Part shown: positions 17,928 through 23,920 of the stretch, piece by piece
Layout: every line of letters starts with the position of its first letter
Position numbering within the stretch: the first letter of the stretch is position 1
DNA from: Tsukamurella sp. M9C
GTDB lineage: Bacteria; Actinomycetota; Actinomycetes; Mycobacteriales; Mycobacteriaceae
Assembly (NCBI RefSeq): GCF_020169415.1
Contig: NZ_JAIULG010000044.1
Coordinates: 1 to 38,700, forward strand
Length of the DNA stretch: 38,700 nucleotides
Direction of reading: 5' to 3'
The notes under the pieces: model-generated
Told to the model about the DNA's origin: nothing
The model's input: the letters and a program-made list of their open reading frames with translations, nothing else
Database searches by the model: none
Translations under genes and position numbers: made by a program

Positions 17928-17933
17928 ATAGTG
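17928..17933 (-). promoter_or_regulatory. Probable -10 of phoP (CACTAT)
   Basis: The hexamer is six bases before the GTG at 17921 and about 30 bases downstream of the PhoP-box-like repeat. A poor -35 is expected for an activator-dependent promoter. Confidence 0.4.
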
Positions 17934-17964
17934 CACCGTCGGGCGTCCGGGACTCTGACGACTC

Positions 17965-17982
17965 GCTGTCAGTTCCCTGTGA
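17965..17982 (-). promoter_or_regulatory. Candidate PhoP box upstream of phoP
   Basis: On the minus strand TCACAGG-GAAC-TGACAGC forms two 7-bp direct repeats with a 4-bp spacer, an 11-bp period. The published mycobacterial PhoP box is TCACAGC-N4-TCACAGC. Each half differs from it at one base. The box lies about 44-61 bp upstream of the inferred start point, a normal activator position. Confidence 0.7.
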
Positions 17983-18005
17983 ACGTCGCGCTCGCGCCTC
18001 GCCCG

Positions 18006-18329
18006 CTACAGGGAGGCGAGGATCTCCGGGGTCACCGGGTCGACGATGTCCTGCACCTCGGGGTGCTTGGACACGTACCGCTTGACCAGCGGGCACACCG
18101 GGACCACGCGCTTGCCCGCGGCGCGGGTGTCCTCCAGCGCGTCGTGCACGAGGATGCCGCTCAGGCCGCGGCCGGAGAACTTCTCGTCGAGCTCGGTGTG
18201 CGGGAAGATGCGCTGCTCACCGCGGTCGATGAACACGGTGAAGCCGGCGAGCTCCCCGTCGACGGTGATGTCGTAGCGTCCCTCGGCGTCGTTGCGGGCG
18301 ACGGCGACGGTCTCGGTGTTCTCGGTCAT
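18006..18329 (-). CDS. Small GNAT family N-acetyltransferase (NATD1/YidJ type)
   Basis: A 107-residue protein of the short Gcn5-related acetyltransferase family. YDITVDGELAGFTVFIDRG is the N-terminal beta sheet. HTELDEKFSGRGLSGILVHDAL carries the acetyl-CoA loop (FSGRGLSG for the usual Q/RxxGxG/A). VVPVCPLVKRYVSKHPE is the characteristic C-terminal segment. The ATG at 18329 overlaps the pirin stop by four bases (ATGA), so the two are coupled. The substrate is unknown. Confidence 0.85.
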   Translation of the reverse strand: MTENTETVAVARNDAEGRYDITVDGELAGFTVFIDRGEQRIFPHTELDEKFSGRGLSGILVHDALEDTRAAGKRVVPVCPLVKRYVSKHPEVQDIVDPVTPEILASL

Positions 18330-19330
18330 TGCGGGTTCCTCCTGCGGGGCTTGAGCCGGGTGGTCGGAAGCGGGGGCGCCGGCAGGTACTGATCGTCGCG
18401 CCATCCGCTCACACTGCCGAAACGCGCGGCACGCGCCTGCCATTCCTCGCGGTACTCGACGATCTCGTCGTGGGTGCGGCCGACGAAGTTCCACCACATG
18501 ACGATGTCCTCGTCGAAGGGGACGCCGCCGAGCAGGACCACGCGCGCGTCCTCCTCGGTGGGGTTGTGCAGGCGGAGGCCGCCGAGGCCTGGCCCGGCGT
18601 AGCCGAGGTCGCCCCAGGCGAGGGCGACACCGTCGAACAGCAGCTTCTGCGTGTCGAGCAGGACGCCGTGCTCGAAGGTGGGGTCGACGGCGAGGCTGAC
18701 CCGCGCGCCGGGGCGCAGGATCAGCTCCGCGCCGAGCAGCGGGGTGGCCGTGAAGACCGGCGAGGTGCTGTCGGCGAGCTCGCCGATGAAGACGCGGGCG
18801 GTGCCGCCCGGGCCGCCGGGCCGCACGTCGGGCAGGTCGACGGCGGGTGGCGCGTAGTGCTGGAAGCCGTTGGGCGCATTGCGCGCCCGGTCCGGGAGGG
18901 CGAGCCACAACTGGACGCCGTGCAGGCGCCGGGTCTCCGGGGTGGAGACCTCGGAGTGGCTGATGCCGTAGCCGGCGGACATGAGGTTGATCTCACCCGG
19001 CAGGACCGGCGCCTCGACGCCGGCGCTGTCGCGGTGCTCGATCTCGCCCTCGAACAGCCAGCTCACGGTCTGCAGGCCGGTGTGCGGGTGGGGCGGGACG
19101 TTCATGCCGCCGGAGCGGTCCACCTCGTCGGGGCCGTAGTGATCGGCGAAGCACCACGCCCCGATCATCGAGCGCTCGTGCGTGGGGAGGGTGCGGCGCA
19201 CCGTCATCGCGCGGGGGCCGCCGAGCGGGACCTCGCGGGCCTCGATCACCTCCACGCCGGCGGCGGGGGCCGGCCCGTCCACCGTGGCCCCGCACTCGAC
19301 CTCTTCGGGCTGTCGGTCGACGTTGCTCAT
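18326..19330 (-). CDS. Pirin family protein
   Basis: A 334-residue bicupin. The pirin N-terminal domain has MIGAWCFADHYGP and the metal motif MNVPPHPHTGLQTVSWLFEG, followed by GEINLMSAGYGISHSE. These give the usual three His and one Glu iron ligands. The C-terminal cupin region contains LLLGGVPFDEDIVMWWNFVGR-like sequence, typical of bacterial pirins. Some pirins are quercetin dioxygenases or redox-sensing regulators; which applies is not known. It shares an 18-bp divergent intergenic space with the AhpD-like gene and is predicted leaderless (TAGGCT, seven bases, ATG). Confidence 0.92.
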   Translation of the reverse strand: MSNVDRQPEEVECGATVDGPAPAAGVEVIEAREVPLGGPRAMTVRRTLPTHERSMIGAWCFADHYGPDEVDRSGGMNVPPHPHTGLQTVSWLFEGEIEHRDSAGVEAPVLPGEINLMSAGYGISHSEVSTPETRRLHGVQLWLALPDRARNAPNGFQHYAPPAVDLPDVRPGGPGGTARVFIGELADSTSPVFTATPLLGAELILRPGARVSLAVDPTFEHGVLLDTQKLLFDGVALAWGDLGYAGPGLGGLRLHNPTEEDARVVLLGGVPFDEDIVMWWNFVGRTHDEIVEYREEWQARAARFGSVSGWRDDQYLPAPPLPTTRLKPRRRNPQ

Positions 19331-19336
19331 GACCGC

Positions 19337-19343
19337 TAGCCTA
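19337..19343. promoter_or_regulatory. Overlapping antiparallel -10 elements of the pirin and AhpD-like genes
   Basis: On the plus strand TAGCCT (19337-19342) is six bases before the ATG at 19349. On the minus strand TAGGCT (19338-19343) is seven bases before the ATG at 19330. The two hexamers share five base pairs, and the start codons are only 18 bp apart. Confidence 0.55.
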
Positions 19344-19348
19344 GTGCC

Positions 19349-19813
19349 ATGCCAGCCCAGCGCGTGCGGATCGACAAGGCCTCCCCTCGGATCTACAAGC
19401 AGTTGATCGCGGTCTCGACGGAGGTGGCCGAGGCGGCCGCCGCCGTCGGAATCGGCCGTGACGTGGTCGAATTGGTGAACCTGCGGTGCTCGCAGCTCAA
19501 CGGCTGCGCCTACTGCCTCGACCTGCACGCGCGCGCCGGGCGCGCGGCGGGGCTCTCCGACCAGCAGCTCGACGTGCTGGCCGCCTGGCGCGAGGCGCCC
19601 GTCCTGTTCGACGACGTGCAGCGCGCCGCGCTCGAGATCGCCGAGCTGGTGACGCAGCTGCCCCCGCACCACGCGGCGGACATCGCGTACGACCGCGCCA
19701 CCGATGTGCTCGACGAGGCCCAGACCTCCGTGCTCATCTGGGCCGCGGTCACGATCAACGCGTTCAACCGGGTATCCGTGATCAGTGGGTACGAGGTGCG
19801 GCACCGCGTGTGA
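19349..19813 (+). CDS. Carboxymuconolactone decarboxylase / AhpD-like protein
   Basis: A 154-residue helical protein of the CMD family. The redox motif CAYC (Cys53, Cys56) followed by His60 (CLDLHARAGRAAG) is the AhpD-type CxxC active site, used for thiol peroxidase or related redox chemistry. DEAQTSVLIWAAVTINAFNR matches the family C-terminal helix. Genes of this kind are often next to pirins or peroxidases, and here it is back to back with a pirin. There is no Shine-Dalgarno sequence; the -10 is six bases before the start. Confidence 0.9.
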   Translation: MPAQRVRIDKASPRIYKQLIAVSTEVAEAAAAVGIGRDVVELVNLRCSQLNGCAYCLDLHARAGRAAGLSDQQLDVLAAWREAPVLFDDVQRAALEIAELVTQLPPHHAADIAYDRATDVLDEAQTSVLIWAAVTINAFNRVSVISGYEVRHRV

Positions 19814-19832
19814 GCGCGGCACCGCATGCGCT

Positions 19833-20198
19833 CTAGAGCGCCGGCTCGTAGGAGATCTGGTAGCCGTTCGGGGCGATGACGGCGAGGCCGCGGCCCACGT
19901 CGACGCGGTAGGTGTAGCCGTTGTTGACGGCGCTGTACGACGCGCCGTTCGACCACACCACGGGCGCGGTCACGGCGAGGCCGTTGCCCTTGCCGAAACC
20001 GCGGTACTCCGTGCGGCCGTCGCCCTGCCAGCGGCAGATCGACACACTGGAGCTGGGGGTCTCGAGGTGCGTGACCGTCCATTGATGCACGTCGCAGCCG
20101 TTCGGCGACGCGTTGGCGGCCCCCGGCGCAACGGCGGCGATCCCTGCAGCTGCCGCCAGGGCGGCGGTGGCGGCGACGATCTTCTTGCGGATGATCAT
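19833..20198 (-). CDS. Small secreted hypothetical protein
   Basis: A 121-residue protein with a signal peptide (MIIRKKIVAATAALAAAAGI, probably cut after ANA). The mature protein is about 90 residues and has two cysteines (NGCDVHQW and SICRWQ) that may pair. It is rich in Gly, Asn and Tyr with several short beta-type strands (SYSAVNNGYTYRVDVG). I recognise no family. The ATG at 20196-20198 is preceded by GGAGAAG about eight bases upstream, a proper Shine-Dalgarno sequence. An in-frame ATG/GTG further upstream is less likely because it would precede the basic start of the signal peptide. Confidence 0.7.
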   Translation of the reverse strand: MIIRKKIVAATAALAAAAGIAAVAPGAANASPNGCDVHQWTVTHLETPSSSVSICRWQGDGRTEYRGFGKGNGLAVTAPVVWSNGASYSAVNNGYTYRVDVGRGLAVIAPNGYQISYEPAL

Positions 20199-20250
20199 GA
20201 CGACTGCTTCTCCGTGGACGTTTGCTGACCTCCCCATCGTCGCGCGCAGG

Positions 20251-20269
20251 TCTTGAGCCCTGCTCAAGA
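20251..20269. promoter_or_regulatory. 19-bp perfect inverted repeat in a divergent intergenic region
   Basis: TCTTGAGC-CCT-GCTCAAGA has two perfect 8-bp arms. It is 53 bp upstream of the secreted-protein gene and 131 bp upstream of the hydrolase gene. It is a candidate operator, or an RNA hairpin if it is transcribed. The rest of 20199-20399 holds a 13-bp direct repeat (ATGCCGCGCACC) and no gene. Confidence 0.45.
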
Positions 20270-20399
20270 GACACTTAAGAGCCAGGTCAGCGCACGCAGC
20301 ACGGCAAGCGATGCCGCGCACCCGGCACGTGCGCAGATCCGCGCGGACCTCCGCCCCTGGTCGGATGCCGCGCACCGTCGGGCGTGGTTGGCTGAGGGC

Positions 20400-21239
20400 A
20401 TGACGGAACGGATCACGGAGTTCACGCGCTCGGGCCTGACCTTCCCGGTGGTCGACAGCGGGCCGATCGACGGCGAGATCGTCGCACTGCTGCACGGCTT
20501 TCCGCAGACCCCCACCTCCTGGGCGGCGACGGCCGAGCACCTGCACGAGCAGGGGTACCGCACCGTCGTGCCGTGGCAGCGCGGGTACGCGCGGACCGCC
20601 AGCCCGGCGCGGCGCTGGCAGTACCGCAGCTCCGAGCTGGCCGCCGACGCCGCGGCGCTGCTGGAGCGGACGGGGCCGGCACATCTCGTCGGGCACGACT
20701 GGGGATCGTCGACGGCGTGGCTCACGGCCGCCACCTACCCGCACCTGGTGCGCACGCTGACCGCCGTCTCCGTGCCGCACCCCTTCGCCTTCCTGCGGGC
20801 GTTCCTCCGCTCCGACCAGGCGCTGAAGTCGTACTACATGTACCTGTTCCAGATCCCCGCGGTGCCGGAGCTGCTGGCCCGGCGGTTCCCCGGGCGCTTC
20901 GAGGCCTTCCTCCGCGGGAGCGGCATGCCCGACGATGCGATCCGCACCGTCGTGGACGAGGTGCTGACGCCCGGGCTGCTGGGCGGCGGCCTGAACTACT
21001 ACCGCGGGATGCCGTTCACCACGGTGAAGCCGGGACAGAACACGCGGATCACGTGCCCGGTGACCTACATCTGGAGCACCGACGACGTCGCACTGACCAG
21101 GGCCGGAGCCGAGCTCGCGGGTGAGTACGTCGACGGGCCGTACCGGTTCGTGGTGCTCGACGGGGTGAGCCACTGGATCCCCGACGAGCGGCCGGAGGAG
21201 CTCGCGGCGGAGATCGTGGGCACGGCCGCGCTGGCCTGA
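20400..21239 (+). CDS. Alpha/beta hydrolase (epoxide hydrolase/haloalkane dehalogenase-like)
   Basis: A 279-residue alpha/beta hydrolase. The oxyanion motif LLHGFPQTPTSW comes first. The nucleophile elbow is HLVGHDWGSSTAW, so the nucleophile is Asp, as in epoxide hydrolases and dehalogenases rather than esterases. YRTVVPWQRGYAR is typical of the epoxide hydrolase branch. A late Asp (STDDVAL) and His (GVSHWIPDE) complete the triad. The ATG at 20400 is chosen over an upstream in-frame TTG because similarity begins here. The substrate is unknown. Confidence 0.88.
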   Translation: MTERITEFTRSGLTFPVVDSGPIDGEIVALLHGFPQTPTSWAATAEHLHEQGYRTVVPWQRGYARTASPARRWQYRSSELAADAAALLERTGPAHLVGHDWGSSTAWLTAATYPHLVRTLTAVSVPHPFAFLRAFLRSDQALKSYYMYLFQIPAVPELLARRFPGRFEAFLRGSGMPDDAIRTVVDEVLTPGLLGGGLNYYRGMPFTTVKPGQNTRITCPVTYIWSTDDVALTRAGAELAGEYVDGPYRFVVLDGVSHWIPDERPEELAAEIVGTAALA

Positions 21240-21269
21240 GCGGGATTCCGCCGTGGCCGCCCTCCCACG

Positions 21270-21350
21270 ACCAACAAGTTGTTCGAACATCATTCGATTT
21301 CGTTATAGTTTCGTGATGTTGTGATCGAACGTCGGTGGTAGACTGGAGGC
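21270..21350. other. AT-rich patch with small palindromes upstream of an orphan ORF
   Basis: This stretch is visibly much richer in A+T than the surrounding 70% GC DNA. It contains the palindrome GTTCGAAC (21281-21288), a related GATCGAAC (21323-21330), the inverted pair AACATCA/TGATGTT, and a consensus-like -10 TAGACT (21339-21344). Confidence 0.5.
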
Positions 21351-21373
21351 ATCACCGAACGCGGGGGTGCGTC

Positions 21374-21679
21374 ATGAACGGCAGCGCAGGGAACGACCAC
21401 ATCACGTGGCTCGAGGCTGCCGAGAGGAGCATCGCGGAATTCGCTCTCGCGACCGCGATCGCCGACGAGATCGCCGAACTCGACGCCGCGGAATCCGCTG
21501 CGTACGAGGCCTCATCGATGTCGGACGAGGTTCTTGAGACCTCGCCGTGTCGGATCAACACTGCCGCGCGAGTGCGGCCCACTGGGGCCGCCGTCCGTTC
21601 GACGCTCCGCCCGGGGGAACGCCCCGTCGGCCGGCGGCGCCGAACCGCCGCGGATCCCGTCGCGGCCCGCTCCCCGTAG
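21374..21679 (+). CDS. Orphan hypothetical ORF, possibly a truncated gene
   Basis: A 101-residue frame beginning MNGSAGNDHITWLEAAERS. Residues 10-50 are an amphipathic, Ala/Glu-rich helix (IAEFALATAIADEIAELDAA), while the last 45 residues are Arg/Pro/Ala-rich and look like non-coding translation. It has a good promoter (TAGACT, inferred start near 21351) and a G-rich ribosome site. The helix and AT-rich upstream region vaguely recall the N-terminus of DUF222/HNH '13E12' proteins, which would make this a decayed remnant. That is only a guess, and the frame may end artificially. Confidence 0.35.
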   Translation: MNGSAGNDHITWLEAAERSIAEFALATAIADEIAELDAAESAAYEASSMSDEVLETSPCRINTAARVRPTGAAVRSTLRPGERPVGRRRRTAADPVAARSP

Positions 21680-21702
21680 GCGCGGGTGTTCGAGCGATCC
21701 CG

Positions 21703-22191
21703 CTAGAGGATCCGCTGCATCAGGACCAGGTCCAGCCAACGACCGAACTTGATCCCCACCTGGGGCATCTGACCGGTCACACGGAAGCCGAGCTTGCGGT
21801 GCAAGGCGACCGAGGCGTGGTTGGACTCCTCGATCGCCGCGACGACGACGTGCACGTCGGACTGCTGCGCGCGCTCGATGAGCGCGTTCATCAGGGCCTC
21901 GGCGATGCCACGCCGGTAGAAGCCGTCGGCCACGTACACCGAGTTCTCGACGGTGTGCCGGTATCCCGACTTCGCACGGAAGGGCCCGTACGAGGCGTAG
22001 CCGCCCAATTCACCGTCGACGAGGGCGACGAGGACCGGGAAGCCACCGGCCCGACGCTCGGCGAGCCATGCCTCGCGCTCGGCGAGGTCGGCCTTCTCCT
22101 CGGACCAGATGGCGGTCGAGTTCTCCACGGCATCGTTGTGGATGACGAGGATCGCCGGCAGGTCGGCCGGCTGGGCGTCGCGGATCTCCAT
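21703..22191 (-). CDS. GNAT N-acetyltransferase, phosphinothricin-acetyltransferase-like
   Basis: A 162-residue acetyltransferase. MEIRDAQPADLPAILVIHNDAV at the start, FRAKSGYRHTVENSVYV in the middle, the acetyl-CoA loop FYRRGIAEALMNAL and the closing HRKLGFRVTGQMPQVG...WLDLVLMQ are the standard pattern of the Pat/YwnH group. Members acetylate methionine derivatives, phosphinothricin or other amines, and the natural substrate here is unknown. The gene starts 9 bases after the VOC gene. Its -10 (TAAGCT) begins with the stop codon of that gene. Confidence 0.9.
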   Translation of the reverse strand: MEIRDAQPADLPAILVIHNDAVENSTAIWSEEKADLAEREAWLAERRAGGFPVLVALVDGELGGYASYGPFRAKSGYRHTVENSVYVADGFYRRGIAEALMNALIERAQQSDVHVVVAAIEESNHASVALHRKLGFRVTGQMPQVGIKFGRWLDLVLMQRIL

Positions 22192-22197
22192 GCGGCC

Positions 22198-22203
22198 AGC
22201 TTA
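22198..22203 (-). promoter_or_regulatory. -10 element (TAAGCT) built on the VOC stop codon
   Basis: TAA at 22201-22203 terminates the VOC gene and also begins this hexamer, which is six bases before the ATG at 22191. Confidence 0.45.
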
Positions 22204-22611
22204 TTGCTCGGCCACGAAGATGCAGAACGGGTGCCCGTCGAGGTCGGCGTAGACGCGCAGCGGATCCTCCGGGTCGTCGAGTCGGTCCTCGATGAGCGTG
22301 CCGCCGAGTTCCAGGACGCGGCGGTGGTGCTCCGCGAGTTCGGCGTCGTCGCGGGCGGCGAAGTCGAGGTGCAGCTGCTGCGGCACGTCCATGGACGGCC
22401 ACGTCGACCGGGCGAACGCCGGCACCGTCTGGAAGCCGAGCAGGCGGCGGCCGTCGGTGCCGAGCAGCACGATGAAGGTGGGATCCGCCGCGCCGTCGCG
22501 CGGCTCGTCGCCGGGGAGGTACGCGAGACCGAGGAGGGCGCGGTAGAACTCCGCGGACCGTCGTGCGTCCGCGGCGTCGATGACCAGCTGCCGGAAGCGG
22601 GGAGGTGCCAT
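22201..22611 (-). CDS. VOC family (glyoxalase/bleomycin-resistance-like) protein
   Basis: A 136-residue protein with two beta-alpha-beta-beta-beta modules. RFRQLVIDAADARRSAEFYRALLG opens the first. PQQLHLDFAARDDAELAEHH opens the second, and YADLDGHPFCIFVAE closes it, as in many VOC domains of the glyoxalase-like group. Possible metal ligands are limited, and the reaction or ligand is not predictable. TACCCT lies six bases before the ATG. It reads into the GNAT gene on the same strand. Confidence 0.88.
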   Translation of the reverse strand: MAPPRFRQLVIDAADARRSAEFYRALLGLAYLPGDEPRDGAADPTFIVLLGTDGRRLLGFQTVPAFARSTWPSMDVPQQLHLDFAARDDAELAEHHRRVLELGGTLIEDRLDDPEDPLRVYADLDGHPFCIFVAEQ

Positions 22612-22617
22612 GCGCCC

Positions 22618-22623
22618 AGGGTA
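22618..22623 (-). promoter_or_regulatory. -10 element (TACCCT), leaderless promoter of the VOC gene
   Basis: The hexamer is followed by six bases and the ATG at 22611. Confidence 0.45.
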
Positions 22624-22660
22624 GGCGCGCTCCCCGGCCCGGCGCCGGTCCTCGCGACAG

Positions 22661-23539
22661 CTAGTCGGCGACGATGCGGGGCGTCTCCGAGGCCTTGGCC
22701 GTGAACTCGGGCGCGCGCTTCTCGAGGAAGGCGGCCACGCCCTCCTTGCCGTCGCCGATCGACGAGTAGTACATCGCCAGCGAGTCGGCGAGGTGCGCGT
22801 CGAGCGGCTTCGCGGAGCCGAGGCCGCGGTAGATCAGCTGCTTGTTGAGCGCGACGCCGGCGGCGGAGCGTCCCTTCACCCACGAGCGCGCGAGCTCCTG
22901 CGCGGCGGGCACGAGTTCGTCGGGTTCGTGCAGGCTGCGGACGAGGCGGCCCTCGCGCGCCTGCTCGGCGGTGAGGATGTCGGCGGAGTAGACCCACTCC
23001 AGCGCCAGCGCGGGGCCGACGATGCGCGGCAGGAACCAGCTGGAGCAGGCCTCCATGACGATGCCGAGCCGGCCGAAGACGAAGCCGATGCGCGCCTTCG
23101 TCGACGCGAGTCGGGTGTCCATGGCGAGGGTCATCGTCGCGCCGATGCCCACCGCGGGGCCGTTGATCGCGGCGATCACGGGCTTGGGCAGCGAGTAGAT
23201 CGCCAGCGTGAGCTTGCCGCCGGTGTCGCGCACGCCGTCCTGATACGGGGCCTGGTCGTACGCGGCGGCGAACTCCTCGGGGGTCGGCTGCACGGACTCG
23301 TCGAGCCCGAAGACGTTGCCCTCGCCGGTGAGGTCCATGCCGGCGCAGAAGGCGCGGCCGGCGCCGGTGACGACGACGGCGCGCACCTCGTCGCGCCGGG
23401 CATGGACCTCGAAGAACTCCGTCAGCTCCCGCGCCATCGTGACGCTGAAGGCGTTGAGCTGATCCGGGCGGTCGAGCACGAGGGTGGCGATGCCGTCGTC
23501 GTCGAGCGTCCAGCTGATGGTCTCGAAGGAGTCAGTCAT
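22661..23539 (-). CDS. Enoyl-CoA hydratase/isomerase family protein
   Basis: A 292-residue crotonase-fold protein. GIATLVLDRPDQLNAFS, the first oxyanion loop AFCAGMDL, and KPVIAAINGPAVGIGATMTLAMD with the second oxyanion glycine define the family. IGFVFGRLGIVMEACSSWFLPRIVG has Glu at the usual catalytic place after GIV. The extra segment between residues 75 and 105 (EGNVFGLDESVQPTPEEF) is longer than in plain hydratases. It probably acts in fatty acid or CoA-ester breakdown. The ATG at 23539 follows TATCGT by seven bases; it is divergent from the tRNA gene. Confidence 0.92.
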   Translation of the reverse strand: MTDSFETISWTLDDDGIATLVLDRPDQLNAFSVTMARELTEFFEVHARRDEVRAVVVTGAGRAFCAGMDLTGEGNVFGLDESVQPTPEEFAAAYDQAPYQDGVRDTGGKLTLAIYSLPKPVIAAINGPAVGIGATMTLAMDTRLASTKARIGFVFGRLGIVMEACSSWFLPRIVGPALALEWVYSADILTAEQAREGRLVRSLHEPDELVPAAQELARSWVKGRSAAGVALNKQLIYRGLGSAKPLDAHLADSLAMYYSSIGDGKEGVAAFLEKRAPEFTAKASETPRIVAD

Positions 23540-23546
23540 GCTGGTC

Positions 23547-23556
23547 ACGATATGCT
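23547..23556. promoter_or_regulatory. Abutting divergent -10 elements (enoyl-CoA hydratase and tRNA-Thr)
   Basis: On the minus strand TATCGT (23547-23552) is seven bases before the hydratase ATG. On the plus strand TATGCT (23551-23556) would start transcription near 23563, about 18 nt before the tRNA. They share two base pairs. Confidence 0.45.
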
Positions 23557-23580
23557 GGCGCCGCGGCCGCGAGGCCGCGC

Positions 23581-23652
23581 GCCTCCCTAGCTCAGTGGTA
23601 GAGCACCGCTCTTGTAAAGCGAAGGTCGTCGGTTCAATCCCGACGGGGGGCT
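23581..23652 (+). tRNA. tRNA-Thr (anticodon TGT)
   Basis: The cloverleaf folds by hand. Acceptor GCCTCCC pairs with GGGGGGC (one G-T), D stem GCTC/GAGC, anticodon loop CTTGTAA with anticodon TGT, T stem GTCGG/CCGAC around TTCAATC, discriminator T. The first anticodon-stem pair (C27-A43) is mismatched. CCA is not encoded. The anticodon reads ACA-type threonine codons. Confidence 0.95.
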
Positions 23653-23669
23653 CCGCGAAAGGAGCGACG

Positions 23670-23837
23670 ATGTCCACCACCGTTCAGGTCGTCCTGATCA
23701 CCGCGCTGGTGCTCGGCCTCGTCGCCGTGGTCTTCGGGCTCGTGTACCTCTGGAACTCCAAGGTCGAGGGCACCGCCCGCGAGCAGAAGATCGACGGCTT
23801 CTTCGACCGGCTCAGCGATCGGTTCTTCGACCGCTGA
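23670..23837 (+). CDS. 55-residue single-pass membrane protein downstream of tRNA-Thr
   Basis: A short protein with one strong transmembrane helix (about residues 5-28, VQVVLITALVLGLVAVVFGL) and a charged C-terminal tail ending GFFDRLSDRFFDR. AAAGGAG five bases before the ATG is an excellent ribosome binding site. It starts only 17 bases after the tRNA, with no separate promoter visible, so it is probably transcribed with the tRNA and released by processing. No function is recognised. The tail contains a repeated F-F-D-R. Confidence 0.7.
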   Translation: MSTTVQVVLITALVLGLVAVVFGLVYLWNSKVEGTAREQKIDGFFDRLSDRFFDR

Positions 23838-23838
23838 T

Positions 23839-23914
23839 GTGAAAAATCGACGCCGCTGCGCCGTTTCGCGGACATGAGGTCGGCGTGTCGGGCGATGCGG
23901 CGTCGATCTTTCAC
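23839..23914. terminator. Long imperfect inverted repeat between convergent genes
   Basis: Two 24-nt arms (23839-23862 and 23891-23914) match at 21 of 24 positions around a 28-nt centre. Each arm ends in a GTGAAA/TTTCAC edge with an A/T run, so it could terminate transcription from both sides. It lies between the 55-aa gene and the aldehyde dehydrogenase gene. It could also be a dispersed repeat element. Confidence 0.5.
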
Positions 23915-23920
23915 CGACCG

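Noticed and set aside
21281-21300. A LexA (SOS) box before the orphan ORF
   Set aside because: CGAAC-ATC-ATTCG has a 3-bp rather than 4-bp centre and a mismatch, so it does not fit the mycobacterial consensus CGAAC-N4-GTTCG.
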